DNA of 53,855 nt from Halioglobus japonicus (GTDB taxonomy: Bacteria > Pseudomonadota > Gammaproteobacteria > Pseudomonadales > Halieaceae): the NCBI GenBank assembly GCA_902705825.1, contig CACSIL010000013.1, positions 1 to 53,855 on the forward strand, written 5' to 3'. The notes below the pieces were generated by a model. The model saw only the letters and a list, made by a program, of their open reading frames with translations, did not search any database and was not told the DNA's origin. Of this stretch, positions 1-8,974 are shown in pieces. Made by a program: the position numbers and the translations under genes. Position 1 is the first letter of the stretch; every line of letters begins with the position of its first letter.

Positions 1-195
1 GAGTCGCTCAACAGTGTCATACGAAAGGCTGTCAAAAAGCGGAAGCTGTTTCCGACTGATGACTCGGCACTGAAAGTGATCTACCTGGCAATCCAGCAGG
101 CGTCGAAAAAATGGACTATGCCGATCCGTAATTGGAAACTGGCACTGAATAGATTTATGATCGAGTTCGAAGAGCGCTTGGCGGATTACATTTAA
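1..195 (+). CDS. IS256-family (mutator type) transposase, C-terminal part
   Basis: Frame 1 is open from the first base of the window and ends at a TAA at 193-195, giving 65 residues. The segment contains SLNSVIRKAVKKRK, then a leucine/alanine-rich helix, then KKWTMPIRNWKLALNRF and FEERL. This is the usual C-terminal tail of IS256-family DDE transposases, where the KWTMPIRxWxxALNxF block is highly conserved. The 5' part, with the DDE residues, lies outside the window. The element has inserted into the gene on its right. Family assignment is seen directly; whether the copy is active cannot be judged from this tail. Confidence 0.88.
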   Translation, partial: ESLNSVIRKAVKKRKLFPTDDSALKVIYLAIQQASKKWTMPIRNWKLALNRFMIEFEERLADYI

Positions 196-231
196 CCCTG
201 GCAGTTACACAGAATTATTTACAGGGTCGAT
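1..231 (+). mobile_element. Right end of an IS256-like insertion sequence
   Basis: It holds the transposase tail and about 35 bp of terminal non-coding DNA. On the minus strand the end reads GACCCTGTAAATAATTCTGT, which resembles IS256-type terminal inverted repeats. Host coding sequence resumes at about 228-232, where the disrupted peptidase reading frame stops matching its family. The exact junction and the target duplication cannot be fixed because the other end is outside the window. Confidence 0.7.
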
Positions 232-1497
232 TCCGCTGCGCGTCAGCATTTCAGAAAGGCTCGTTGCCGAAAGATCGCCAAGGCGAATAGCTTCATTGGC
301 TAACGATATCTCGTGTTCACTACTGCCATGACTACTGATATATACAACAAGCAGGTCCTGATCCAGGTTCATACTTGTGGCAAGTTTAGCGAGGGCTTGC
401 TCAATACTGGTGGAAGTCGCTAGTGGGCGTTTGCCGATACTCTCTCTATCGTTTATCAGGTTTACTTGTCGCGCGTCCAGAGGTAGGACATTGTCGAAAT
501 AATCTCGAAAGGCTTTCACTTCACGGCTGAAAACTCGTTGAGTGCCGTCTCCGGCGATACCCAGAAAATACAGTTCAACTTTACTGGGGTCTCCCGCTGG
601 CACACGACTGAGTTCCTCCTGCAGCAGATCTGCTTCCCGGTATAGTGCCGACTCCAGTTGGGCTTCGTAATTTTTGACGAGGTGATTCTGCGGCGACTCA
701 ACAAGAACGCCATCGCGCCATTTGCCGCTATATTCGATAATGCCTTCTTGCTCTTTAGCGAGATACATCGAACCCTCGCCGTGATATTCCCCATAGTGGA
801 ACTCTCCAACGTAGCGATCGCCATTGGCCAACGTCAGTGTTCCATCGCCATGGTAGGTACGAAAAGATACTTCGCCCTCGTAGCGTCCCCCCGTGTCTAG
901 AATATGCGTTCCCTGTGTCATCAGGCCATCTTCAAACTCGCCCTGCCAGTGGCCTCCCTCTTCAAAGCGCTCACCATCGCCGTGGAATGTCCAGTCGCGA
1001 AAGCTGCCCCTGTACATAAGCTCGCCATCTTCGAGATACTCTCCTTGTCCTGTGAGTGCATCCTCTTCAAACGTTCCTCGATATACTGATCTCTCAAAGC
1101 GGTATTCGCCCTCTCCATCCATCTGCCAGCCCTTGGTCTGACCCTCGTAAATACCTCCGTCTTTCAGTTGGATAGTTCCCCGCCCGCTGAACTGTCCCTC
1201 GATAAACTGTCCAACATACCTATTGCCGGATACATCAACGTATTCTCCCTGGCCGTGTAGAAGCCCATCCTTGAACGCTCCCTCATAAAAACTTCCCTCG
1301 GGCCAGCGCAGGGTCCCCTCGCCGTGGAGAAGGCCGTTCTGAATATCTCCGGTATAAATGGCTCCGTCCGCCAGTTTTGCAATACTGATGGGCGTCCCTA
1401 TAAGACCATGTTTAAGGAAATACACTCCCATAAAAAAGCCGAGGACAGCTGCCAGAATCGTGGTAAGCGCGATTGTTCGAATCGTTGGATTGGTCAC
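205..1497 (-). pseudogene. Membrane-anchored MORN-repeat / C13 (caspase-fold) peptidase, truncated by an IS
   Basis: The 430-residue reading frame starts with a short cytoplasmic stretch and one membrane segment (about 9-33). About ten MORN-type repeats follow (about 45-285), each built on a Y-x-G-x-F/W core followed by G-x-G, for example YEGAF, YVGQF, YRGSF and YVGEF. The last 130 residues match bacterial peptidase C13 (legumain-like) domains. The strand LYFLGIAGDG is present, and VVYISSHGSSEH carries the catalytic His. The catalytic Cys normally sits about 30 residues further on in a VVVSACYSG-type strand. Here the frame instead runs into IS sequence after SGID and stops at 205-207 with PVNNSV. 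The product is therefore expected to be catalytically dead. MORN repeats are commonly linked to membrane lipid or protein binding. The native substrate is unknown. Confidence 0.82.
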
Positions 1498-1984
1498 AAG
1501 TGGTTATCGTAGTGAAAGCATGAGCAAACTGTACTCATAAATCCTTGTTGTGGCGAATGTTTCGGGCTGGTCTTTCAAGCAGGATACAGAACAGACATTC
1601 GATATCCGCTCCTCACCTGTCGAGCACCTACCTTAGCGACTGGCGATGAGGCACAGGGCCTCTGGCTTACCATTGTTGCGCCGCGCACGAACAATCACCG
1701 ACACATACTCTGCAGAAGCGTTGGCGGAGCAGGCCGAAAAAGCACTCTGAAAACCAGAGCAGGCGTGTGTCCAATTGTAGGAAAGTTGGTTCACTAAATG
1801 GGTGTCAGCTTTTTTTACATTTTGTCGTGGTGAGCAACTTGAGTCGTGAGCATTTCAATTACAGCTGGTTGATTTGTAGACAATTAGTTCTTGCGAGGAA
1901 CGTTTATTGCATGGTTTTCTGTCTGCCTGATGCTGTATCTGACCAGCAGAATGCTGTTAAAACAAACAGCGGGGGGATGCTCTC
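1498..1984. other. Intergenic region, 487 bp, possible small remnant ORF
   Basis: No convincing gene is visible. On the minus strand a 53-codon frame (GTG at 1794 to TAA at 1633) encodes a peptide with SAEYVSVIVRARRNNGKP followed by EALCLIASR. It has protein-like composition but no Shine-Dalgarno site, and I do not recognise it. It may be the tail of a decayed gene. The right 60 bases are AT-richer and carry GGGGGA just before the next start. Confidence 0.4.
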
Positions 1985-2812
1985 ATGCTTGATAAGCTCG
2001 CTTTTCCTCAACTCGTCCATTTAAGGCTGCATACTTTTCTCTTCTTACTCACCATCACATTCGGCGCGCCCGCGCACGCTGTGTTGTTGGAGATGAATAG
2101 TTCATTTCTCCAAAACAATTACGGGGTTTTCTCTCTGTTAAAGGCGCAACAGCTCGAAGGTGAATTGAATGACAAAGTTTTCACGGCTCTGGGTGCGGAG
2201 ATAGAGTTTGCTGCGCCCACAGGTGGAACTGTTGCCGTTGATGATCTGGCTTTCGAAGGGCCAGGGCTTACGGTAATTGGCGGGAGTGGTTTTATTATTC
2301 GGTTCGATAGTCCAGTAGATTCGGTGCGAGTGCGCTTTGGGAATGCCAAGGACGATGATGCGCGGCAGTTGCGGGTATTCGATTTTGCCGCAGATTATAC
2401 TCGGGGACCCGCGCCTGGGAGTCAAAGTGTCAATGGCAATGTGGTGGCACACCCATTGGGCGAATTCGATAACATTGAGGGTATAGTGCCGACGGGGCTA
2501 GACAATACAGGCATGGATCCAACGCAGTACCTTGATCTGGAGTTGACCGGTGATATCCACGCCTTACATGCTAACACCAACAAGTTTTTGACATCGGTTT
2601 TGCAAATAGAATTTGAAGCGGGCGGCCCCACTACGGTTCCACTGCCAGCGTCCCTGTGGTTGTTTCTGGCTGGCGGCTTCGCTTTGGTTTTTCAGCGTAG
2701 CCTCGGAGCGCGCTCTATTCGCAAAATCAAGTCGAGGAAAATGCCTTCAGCCTCTTCCTGGGAGAGTCGTTCTCGGCCCGCTTCGCTTGATAGCGAAAAG
2801 CCATCCTGCTGA
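1985..2812 (+). CDS. Secreted PEP-CTERM-like protein with unusual C-terminal tail
   Basis: The 275-residue product has a hydrophobic signal peptide (about 13-33, ending near APAHA). A beta-rich domain follows, with VDDLAFEGPG and then SVRVRFGNAKDDD, typical of PEP-CTERM exported proteins that bind or coat surfaces. At about 210-225 the motif VPLPASLWLFLAGG matches the VPLPAxxWLF form of the PEP-CTERM exosortase signal. Normally only a transmembrane helix and a few basic residues follow. Here about 40 residues follow, ending SLDSEKPSC, so the stop may have been lost or shifted. The start is preceded by GGGGGA at a usable distance. No exosortase gene is in the window. Function is unknown; a role at the cell surface is inferred from the sorting signal. 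Confidence 0.72.
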   Translation: MLDKLAFPQLVHLRLHTFLFLLTITFGAPAHAVLLEMNSSFLQNNYGVFSLLKAQQLEGELNDKVFTALGAEIEFAAPTGGTVAVDDLAFEGPGLTVIGGSGFIIRFDSPVDSVRVRFGNAKDDDARQLRVFDFAADYTRGPAPGSQSVNGNVVAHPLGEFDNIEGIVPTGLDNTGMDPTQYLDLELTGDIHALHANTNKFLTSVLQIEFEAGGPTTVPLPASLWLFLAGGFALVFQRSLGARSIRKIKSRKMPSASSWESRSRPASLDSEKPSC

Positions 2813-2900
2813 TACCTGCCAGCTTGCACGCCGTGTGCTTTGGATTTTTCTTTTTTGTTCGACTCAGTCAATTGTCGAAGTGAATCGGGTCCTCCACATC

Positions 2901-5900
2901 TTACGGGCTCTCAATACCAACCAACCCGCCGGTGACCCCAAAGTGAATCCATCGGCTGACAACCCGCTTGCCGGTTGCGCGCGCAATGCCCGCCGCATAC
3001 GCCGCCAGTTGTCCTCCAAATCCCAATGCGATCTCTTCCCAGTCGGCGCGGGCTCGCGGCGATGCCTTATGATCAATCAGCACAAACCCATCAGCGGTCT
3101 CCAGCAACAAGTCGATCCAGCCACTGATAAGTTGGCCCTGTTCATTAGTGTAGTAAATCGGATATTCGACATGCAGATTGATAGGGTTGAATCGTTGCTT
3201 AATCGCTTCCAGCAAGCGGTTCGCACACCTATCCGCCATTTCCACGGAAATCGTCTTCTCCATCCCGTGATCGCGCAGAATTCTTGCTGTTGCCTTCTGC
3301 CCCAACACTGTTGATGCGATCACCGCGTGCAGCGCTGAGCCGAGCGCGGTGGTGTCATATTCGCCGATAATTTCCAGTCGATCACCCAACAAAACCACTT
3401 CGCTCACCTTGGCATGTTCATCGGCGGGTAAGCTGGAAGGACTCAGTTGCAGCGGTAGTTTCTCAATGGCCGGGGCGGAGCCGCCTAACCATTCAGGCTT
3501 GTACGCCGGTAACTCGGTATCGTATTCACTGGCTTGCAGCTCCAGGTGCCGGGTGGGGATCACTGTCCCATCGGGCAGGGCCAGAGTATCGCCCTCGGGC
3601 AACATCCAGTGGGCTTCCAGGGTATCCATCCACTCCGCGCTGTTTTGCTTGGCGTTCATGCTGATGATTAATCCATCCCGCGGCCGTGTCAGCGACACAT
3701 ACAACAAGCGCTTCATCTCCTGCACTTCCTGTGCCATGGCGGCCAGGCCTTCTGCGCTCTCACCGATCTGGTCGAGCAGTGCGATCCTGGCGCTTTGCAA
3801 TCCGGTGAAGGCGGGCCAGTAACGCAGTGTGCGGTTGGCCAGTGGTTTGTCCAGGTCGATCGGGGTGGGGGAGGGCAGTACGCTCAGTCCCCACAGTCTT
3901 GGTTTGAGTTTGGCATCCAGGTTCATTGCTATAACTATGGGCCACTCCAGGCCCTTGGCGCCGTGGTGGGTGACGAGCTGTATCGCGTTCTCGGTACCGC
4001 CGGTGGCCTGGGTGTCGTCCTCGGTGGCGGCGAGTTGGTACAGCCACAGTATCAGGCCGGCGCTGGTGGCGGGCTGGTTCTGGGCGGCGCATTGATTCAT
4101 GTAATCGCCCCCGTGTGCCAGCAGTGCGCTGAGGTTATTGAGGCGGTGTTGACTGCGCTGTTCGGTGGGGCCCCAGCGATACACAGCTTCGCGCACGTTG
4201 CTGGCATCCATTGCGGTGCGCAGCACTTCTACTGGCGTGAGGAAGTGCAGGCGGCTGCGCAGTGCTTTAAGCGCGGCCAGCGGGCTCTCCTCGTCATCTT
4301 CCAGCCAGTTGCTTGAGTGGGTCTGCGGATCTTCGAGGTAGGCCATGCGCTGTGCGATCCATGCCTCCGGGTTCACGCTCCTTGTAAGCGTGACGATTTC
4401 TGCGCTGGCCAGTGTATCTGATGGGTCTATCACGCGTCTGAGACAGGCCATTGCCAGGCAGCCTTCGGGGGTGCTGAGCAGACCGGGGCGTTTGTAGCGA
4501 ATGGGAAGTTTGGCGTCGCTCAGGGCGCTAGCGATCTCGCGCAGGTTGTCGTGGGTGCGGCACAGTATCGCGATGTCGCTATAGGTGGCAGGGCGCGATT
4601 GCTTGCTCTGTTTGTCGACCACGGTGCGGCCATCGTCTATCAGGCAGCTTACGCCGTTGGCCAGTGCCTGTGCGCGGGTGGTTTTGTTGCTGCCGCCCAG
4701 TTGCCATAACTCTACGGCCGGTGCGTCGGTGAATTCATCTCGCGCCGGTATCAGGGATACTTGTTCTGGCTTAAGGGTATCGGCGAAGGCCGGTACGAAC
4801 AGGTTGTTGATGTAGTGCACCAGTGCCGGGGTGGAGCGCCATGAGCGCTCCAGTATCTCGGGTGTGTTGCCGTCCTCGGTGACGCGCTCTACCACCGCCG
4901 CCATCAGCGTTGGGTCGGCGCCGCGAAAACCGTAGATGGACTGTTTGATATCGCCCACCCAGATTACCTGCCCGGCCAGTTGCGAAAGCTTCAGAAACAG
5001 CGCCAGTTGGATCGGGCTGGTGTCCTGAAACTCGTCTACCATTAGCAACTGCAGTTCTTCGCGCAGTGTCTCCCGCACGGAGGGGTGATCCAGCAACTGG
5101 TACAGACGCTGTTCCTGGTCGACGAAATCGATCAGGCCTTTTTGTGTTTTCAACTGCTGGTAGCAGCTCAGGCTGTCGGCGGCAATCGCGAAGGCCTGTT
5201 CGGCAAAGAAGCGGATATCGCGGTGCAGTGCCGGGTGCTTGTCGTAGTCGATAGCGATATCGGCGATCGGCTCGGCGAACGGTTTGGATTTTTTGCCGGG
5301 CATTTTTTTGCTCAGCGTAATCCACTCAGGCCAGGTGGCGCGCTCTTTGTACAGGCCAGCGCGTATACCGCTGATCAGCGAGAGATACTCGCGTGTGATC
5401 TTGGTACTGTCCACGGTGGTATCGATGCCGTCCATCGCCTGTTCAATGGCGTTCAGCAGTTGCCGGTTGAGATCGCGCTCGGTGGCCTTGGGGAAGTGCG
5501 CTAGCAATTGATCGGCGCTGGCGGTGCCGAGGTGGCGAATATCATCCGGTGACTGGTTGTTGGCGCGCGCGGCATCCGCGATACTTTTTATTTCGGCGCG
5601 CCAGTTCAGTTGCAGCTTGCGGTCGATGATCTGCAGGCGGTGGCAGGTGGCATTCATCTGGCGTATCAACAAGGTGTTGTTTGCCAGCGCACGTTCCATC
5701 GCCTGGTAGAACAGGGCATCGCCCTGTGTTTCTTCAATGACCTGTTGGTCAGGCGGCATGCCGGCTTCAAACGCAAAGCGGTGCAGCAGTTCGCCGCACA
5801 CGCTGTTCACAGTACCGATCAGTGCCTGCTCCATCTGGTTGGCCACCTGCAACTGGCCGGCTTCTATCAAGGCGCCGCGCACGCGCTCTTTCAGTTCACC

Positions 5901-6044
5901 TGCGGCCAGTTTGGTGAAGGTGGTGGCGATAACGCCAGCGGGAGCCACTTGCTGGGAAGACAGCAACTCTTCCAGCTTTTGTGTCAGCGAATAGGTTTTG
6001 CCACTACCGGCACCGGCACTGATGAAATGGATATTGTCGCTCAT
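2901..6044 (-). CDS. UvrD/AddA-like helicase-nuclease (double-strand break repair)
   Basis: This is predicted to be the ATP-driven helicase-nuclease subunit of an AddAB/RecBCD-like enzyme that resects DNA ends for recombination. The 1047-residue product has Walker A (AGAGSGKT, residues 10-17), Walker B with DEFQDTSPIQ (about 340), QSIYGFRGADP, THHGAKGLEWP and LYVSLTRPRDG (superfamily 1 helicase motifs). Its C-terminal PD-(D/E)XK nuclease carries GWIDLLLE and LIDHKA (about 975-995). I chose ATG at 6044 over a TTG at 6059. The ATG has GGGGAG upstream and overlaps the preceding stop as ATGA, so the two genes are translationally coupled. The partner is the AddB-like gene just upstream. It could equally be named RecB-like, but the paired architecture fits the AddAB type better. 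Confidence 0.9.
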   Translation of the reverse strand: MSDNIHFISAGAGSGKTYSLTQKLEELLSSQQVAPAGVIATTFTKLAAGELKERVRGALIEAGQLQVANQMEQALIGTVNSVCGELLHRFAFEAGMPPDQQVIEETQGDALFYQAMERALANNTLLIRQMNATCHRLQIIDRKLQLNWRAEIKSIADAARANNQSPDDIRHLGTASADQLLAHFPKATERDLNRQLLNAIEQAMDGIDTTVDSTKITREYLSLISGIRAGLYKERATWPEWITLSKKMPGKKSKPFAEPIADIAIDYDKHPALHRDIRFFAEQAFAIAADSLSCYQQLKTQKGLIDFVDQEQRLYQLLDHPSVRETLREELQLLMVDEFQDTSPIQLALFLKLSQLAGQVIWVGDIKQSIYGFRGADPTLMAAVVERVTEDGNTPEILERSWRSTPALVHYINNLFVPAFADTLKPEQVSLIPARDEFTDAPAVELWQLGGSNKTTRAQALANGVSCLIDDGRTVVDKQSKQSRPATYSDIAILCRTHDNLREIASALSDAKLPIRYKRPGLLSTPEGCLAMACLRRVIDPSDTLASAEIVTLTRSVNPEAWIAQRMAYLEDPQTHSSNWLEDDEESPLAALKALRSRLHFLTPVEVLRTAMDASNVREAVYRWGPTEQRSQHRLNNLSALLAHGGDYMNQCAAQNQPATSAGLILWLYQLAATEDDTQATGGTENAIQLVTHHGAKGLEWPIVIAMNLDAKLKPRLWGLSVLPSPTPIDLDKPLANRTLRYWPAFTGLQSARIALLDQIGESAEGLAAMAQEVQEMKRLLYVSLTRPRDGLIISMNAKQNSAEWMDTLEAHWMLPEGDTLALPDGTVIPTRHLELQASEYDTELPAYKPEWLGGSAPAIEKLPLQLSPSSLPADEHAKVSEVVLLGDRLEIIGEYDTTALGSALHAVIASTVLGQKATARILRDHGMEKTISVEMADRCANRLLEAIKQRFNPINLHVEYPIYYTNEQGQLISGWIDLLLETADGFVLIDHKASPRARADWEEIALGFGGQLAAYAAGIARATGKRVVSRWIHFGVTGGLVGIESP

Positions 6045-8740
6045 GCGTTTGCTCCCCAACCGGTGAGCACGCTGTAATCGTTGAAGCGATCACTGGCCTC
6101 GGGGATTTCCAGGCCGTCTGCCGGGGTTTCGGATTCCTGTGTGGGCTCTGTGTCAGTAACGGTCACTTCAATCAGGCCGCGTTCGAATTGTGATTTACGC
6201 CAGTGCCAACTGTGCTCGAAGCGTTTCCAGTATTCGGCGGGGCTTTCCTCGTCAGCCGGTTCAAGAATGTCCGCATTGGGGAAGAAGCTGTGGTTCAGGC
6301 TCAGCAGCGTAGAGTCCATAACAATGAAGTAGCTTAGCGCGGGTGACAGGGTCGCGCCGTTACCACGTCGTAGATGCGCGTAGGTGGCAAGTTGCAGGTA
6401 GCTGTTGGCCAGCAGTGCGTCACGGCGATATTTTTTGCCGCCCCATTTGATATCGATAACGGCCTCTGTGCCGTCCTGGCGCGTCGCCAGTAAATCGATG
6501 GAGCCGTTGAGGTCGCCACCGGCAAAGCGCCCCTCCTGCCACAACTCCATTTGCACGCTGACAACCTCGGCAGATTGCAGGTGCTCCACCAGCGTGATGA
6601 GCGAATCCTGTACCTGGGTGATGAAGCGTTCGCACTCGGCCTGTCTTCCTGCTTCCAGTAACAGCGCGCCTTCCTGCTGCAGCAGGGTACGGATATGTTT
6701 GTCTACCCATGCGGCGATGGTGGTGGTGTCGATGCTGCGGATGTTGGGATGCGCGGTAAGGAATTCCTCATACAGGCGGTGGGCGAGGCTACCCTTGAGC
6801 TGGTTGCCATCGCTCACGTTGGCCAGTGAGCCGGGGCGGATTTTCACGGCGTATCGCAACAGCCACTGGTACGGGCTGTGAATGTAGGCATCGAGGCTGG
6901 AGTAGGATTCGGTTTCGCGTGCCGGAAACTGTGCGGATTTTGGCAACTGCCACCAGCGCACTTTCGGCGGCAGGGTTTGGGGTGGAAGAGGATACGTCGC
7001 AACACCGAGTTGTTGCGCGGTCTCGCTGCTGGCGATCTGCAGTATCGGCAGCCCCTCGGTGAGGCTGGCGATCTGGTCCCACAGCGGGTGGTGGCGCTCG
7101 GTATCGTCGTGCAGGATGAAAGTGCAGCGTTCCACTGCGCCCAGCAGGGGGCGCAACCAGGCCTTGCCCAGCCACTGCAGTTGCTCGTCCTCAGTTTGCA
7201 GATGCACACCGCCCGCTTGCAGTGCTGCGCGTTCGCTGCGTGACCACGGCCAGCGATGCACATGGTCATTCGCCTGGCAATCCCACCAGATCACGTTGTC
7301 TGCTGCGCAATCGGCAAAGGCGCCTGCATGATCTGCCCGCAATACCCTGGGTTGGCCGGGGCATATCTCTGCGCAGCGGTCGGCAATCGCCGCGCCGGTG
7401 CCGCGCACGTCTTCTATCAGGCGTCGCACATTGTCCTGTGTGAGCGGGTCGCGGCCGTGGGCTTTCAGGCGTGCTATTGCACTGACAAACTCCAGCGCCT
7501 GGTTGAGCGCGATATGGTAGAGCGCCTTACGGTCTGGGTTATCGGTAGACTCCCTGGCCCCCTGTAACCAGTCGGCGACTTTTTGTGCGCGCCGTGACAG
7601 CGTCTCGCTATCGACACCCTCTTGCGGGGAGAAGCGCGGCGATTCCAACCAGTAGCGCAGGTTCTCTTCCAGCTTTTTGCGTTTGGGTTTGTCCTCATGC
7701 TCCAGGGTTGCGCGTATCGCGTCTTCCCAGGCCTCGCTGCCAATACCGGGTATATCGGCCACTGTGCGCGCCAGTGGTTCGCGGATGCCCTTTGGAATAG
7801 GGCCCACAGGGTGCGACAGGAACTGGAACAATGCGGTGGGGTTCAGCGGCTCCCACAGCAGCTCACAGGCCAGTGGCAATACCTGAAATACCGGTCGCCA
7901 GGGTGACAGCGCGGTAAAGCCCAGGCGCGGGCTGTGCAGTTGTTCCAGTGTGTCGTCCAGCAATTCGCCGCGAGCCTGTGCCAGCAGGACGACAGATTTA
8001 TCGGGTGCTTCACTGAGCCAGCTTTGTGTCAGCAGTGCGGTGAGTGGGGTGCTCTCTGAGGGGGAGTCTGCGCGCAGTGCGATAACAGAGCCATCGCCGC
8101 GCAGTGTGAGTTTGTCGCGGCTGTTTAGCAGCAGGTGGTCCTGTAGTTGCCGCAGGTCGGTGTCGGCCCTGCCCTGAGGTCCACTGGGCAGTGGCTCGGT
8201 GATATTTACGTCGACGGCTTTGATCAGTTGTTGCCACAGGTAGGGGAAATCACTCAGTGCATCGCGCAGTGTGATGGCGGCTAAGGCGATGGGGTTGTCG
8301 GGGAGCAAGGCGATCACGCGTTGAATGCGCTGGCCGGGATTGGGCTCTACAACGTTCCCGGCTTGTTGCTCTATCGCCGCCATATCCCGCAGCCGCGCGG
8401 GTGCATCGCTCGGGAAACTGCCGTCCCATCCCGCCAGATACCACTGGTCGCGCCATTGCAGCAGGGTGCGAGCGACAGAGAACGGGTCGGCATTGTAGGA
8501 GGCGTGATAGAACGCGTTTTCGTGATTTATCTGGTCGATGCACCCCAGATACTGGATCAGGCGCGCGGTAAAGGAAATGTCGCGCGCGGGGATGCCCAGT
8601 TGAGCTTCCAGCAAGCGGAGGAAACCGTTGGGGCCTGTGATGACTTCGCCCAATGCATCCTCGCGCATCTCGGGCACAGCGGAATCGCCCTTAATCCCAA
8701 GTGTGACCCTGATTTTGCCTGTATCGGGTTGTGCACCCAT
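6041..8740 (-). CDS. AddB-like PD-(D/E)XK nuclease subunit
   Basis: The 899-residue product is predicted to be the second subunit of the helicase-nuclease complex. Its C-terminal third has a PD-(D/E)XK nuclease core: SLDAYIHSPYQWLLRYAVKI, then GSIDLLAT and AVIDIKWGG (about 745-770), then a YLQLATYAH helix (the QxxxY-like element). I see no Walker A motif in the N-terminal region, unlike Bacillus AddB. That fits the proteobacterial type, in which the second subunit has an inactivated helicase fold. It lies first in a leftward two-gene operon and overlaps the helicase gene by 4 bp. The ATG is preceded by GGAGGG about 10 bp away. Function is inferred from the nuclease motif and the neighbour. 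Confidence 0.82.
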   Translation of the reverse strand: MGAQPDTGKIRVTLGIKGDSAVPEMREDALGEVITGPNGFLRLLEAQLGIPARDISFTARLIQYLGCIDQINHENAFYHASYNADPFSVARTLLQWRDQWYLAGWDGSFPSDAPARLRDMAAIEQQAGNVVEPNPGQRIQRVIALLPDNPIALAAITLRDALSDFPYLWQQLIKAVDVNITEPLPSGPQGRADTDLRQLQDHLLLNSRDKLTLRGDGSVIALRADSPSESTPLTALLTQSWLSEAPDKSVVLLAQARGELLDDTLEQLHSPRLGFTALSPWRPVFQVLPLACELLWEPLNPTALFQFLSHPVGPIPKGIREPLARTVADIPGIGSEAWEDAIRATLEHEDKPKRKKLEENLRYWLESPRFSPQEGVDSETLSRRAQKVADWLQGARESTDNPDRKALYHIALNQALEFVSAIARLKAHGRDPLTQDNVRRLIEDVRGTGAAIADRCAEICPGQPRVLRADHAGAFADCAADNVIWWDCQANDHVHRWPWSRSERAALQAGGVHLQTEDEQLQWLGKAWLRPLLGAVERCTFILHDDTERHHPLWDQIASLTEGLPILQIASSETAQQLGVATYPLPPQTLPPKVRWWQLPKSAQFPARETESYSSLDAYIHSPYQWLLRYAVKIRPGSLANVSDGNQLKGSLAHRLYEEFLTAHPNIRSIDTTTIAAWVDKHIRTLLQQEGALLLEAGRQAECERFITQVQDSLITLVEHLQSAEVVSVQMELWQEGRFAGGDLNGSIDLLATRQDGTEAVIDIKWGGKKYRRDALLANSYLQLATYAHLRRGNGATLSPALSYFIVMDSTLLSLNHSFFPNADILEPADEESPAEYWKRFEHSWHWRKSQFERGLIEVTVTDTEPTQESETPADGLEIPEASDRFNDYSVLTGWGANA

Positions 8741-8768
8741 ATGCTATCCGCCCTCCCGGGAGTGTGAG

Positions 8769-8783
8769 CGCCTATAATAGGCG
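8769..8783. promoter_or_regulatory. Perfect 15-bp palindrome with TATAAT-like core
   Basis: CGCCTAT-A-ATAGGCG is a perfect inverted repeat in the divergent region between the nuclease operon and the oxidoreductase. On the minus strand it contains TATTAT about 30 bp before the nuclease start, so it may be an operator over a -10 box. A weak -35 makes the promoter reading uncertain. Confidence 0.35.
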
Positions 8784-8910
8784 TATCGTCCGCGGCTAGC
8801 TATTCCCGGCGGCATGTACCTGCGCGGCTACGCGACATGTATGGATGACCATGAAGCTAAATTGAACCGCAACGGTCTAAATGCGCGCTCACGCGCCTGC
8901 AGTCCAGGCT

Positions 8911-8943
8911 TTGACAGCATTTTGCTATTTGAGCGTCTATAGT
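8911..8943 (+). promoter_or_regulatory. Possible promoter for the molybdopterin oxidoreductase
   Basis: A consensus TTGACA (8911-8916) is followed by TATAGT (8938-8943), about 30 bp before the start codon. The 21-bp spacer is longer than normal, so only one of the two boxes may be real. TATAGT is also the -10 of the tRNA promoter in this window. Confidence 0.35.
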
Positions 8944-8974
8944 TATCGTCATTCACGCAATGCGGGGAGTGCCA

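Noticed and set aside
2613..3314. A 233-codon plus-strand frame overlapping the end of the PEP-CTERM-like gene and the helicase gene
   Set aside because: It overlaps two better supported genes and has no ribosome site or known motifs.
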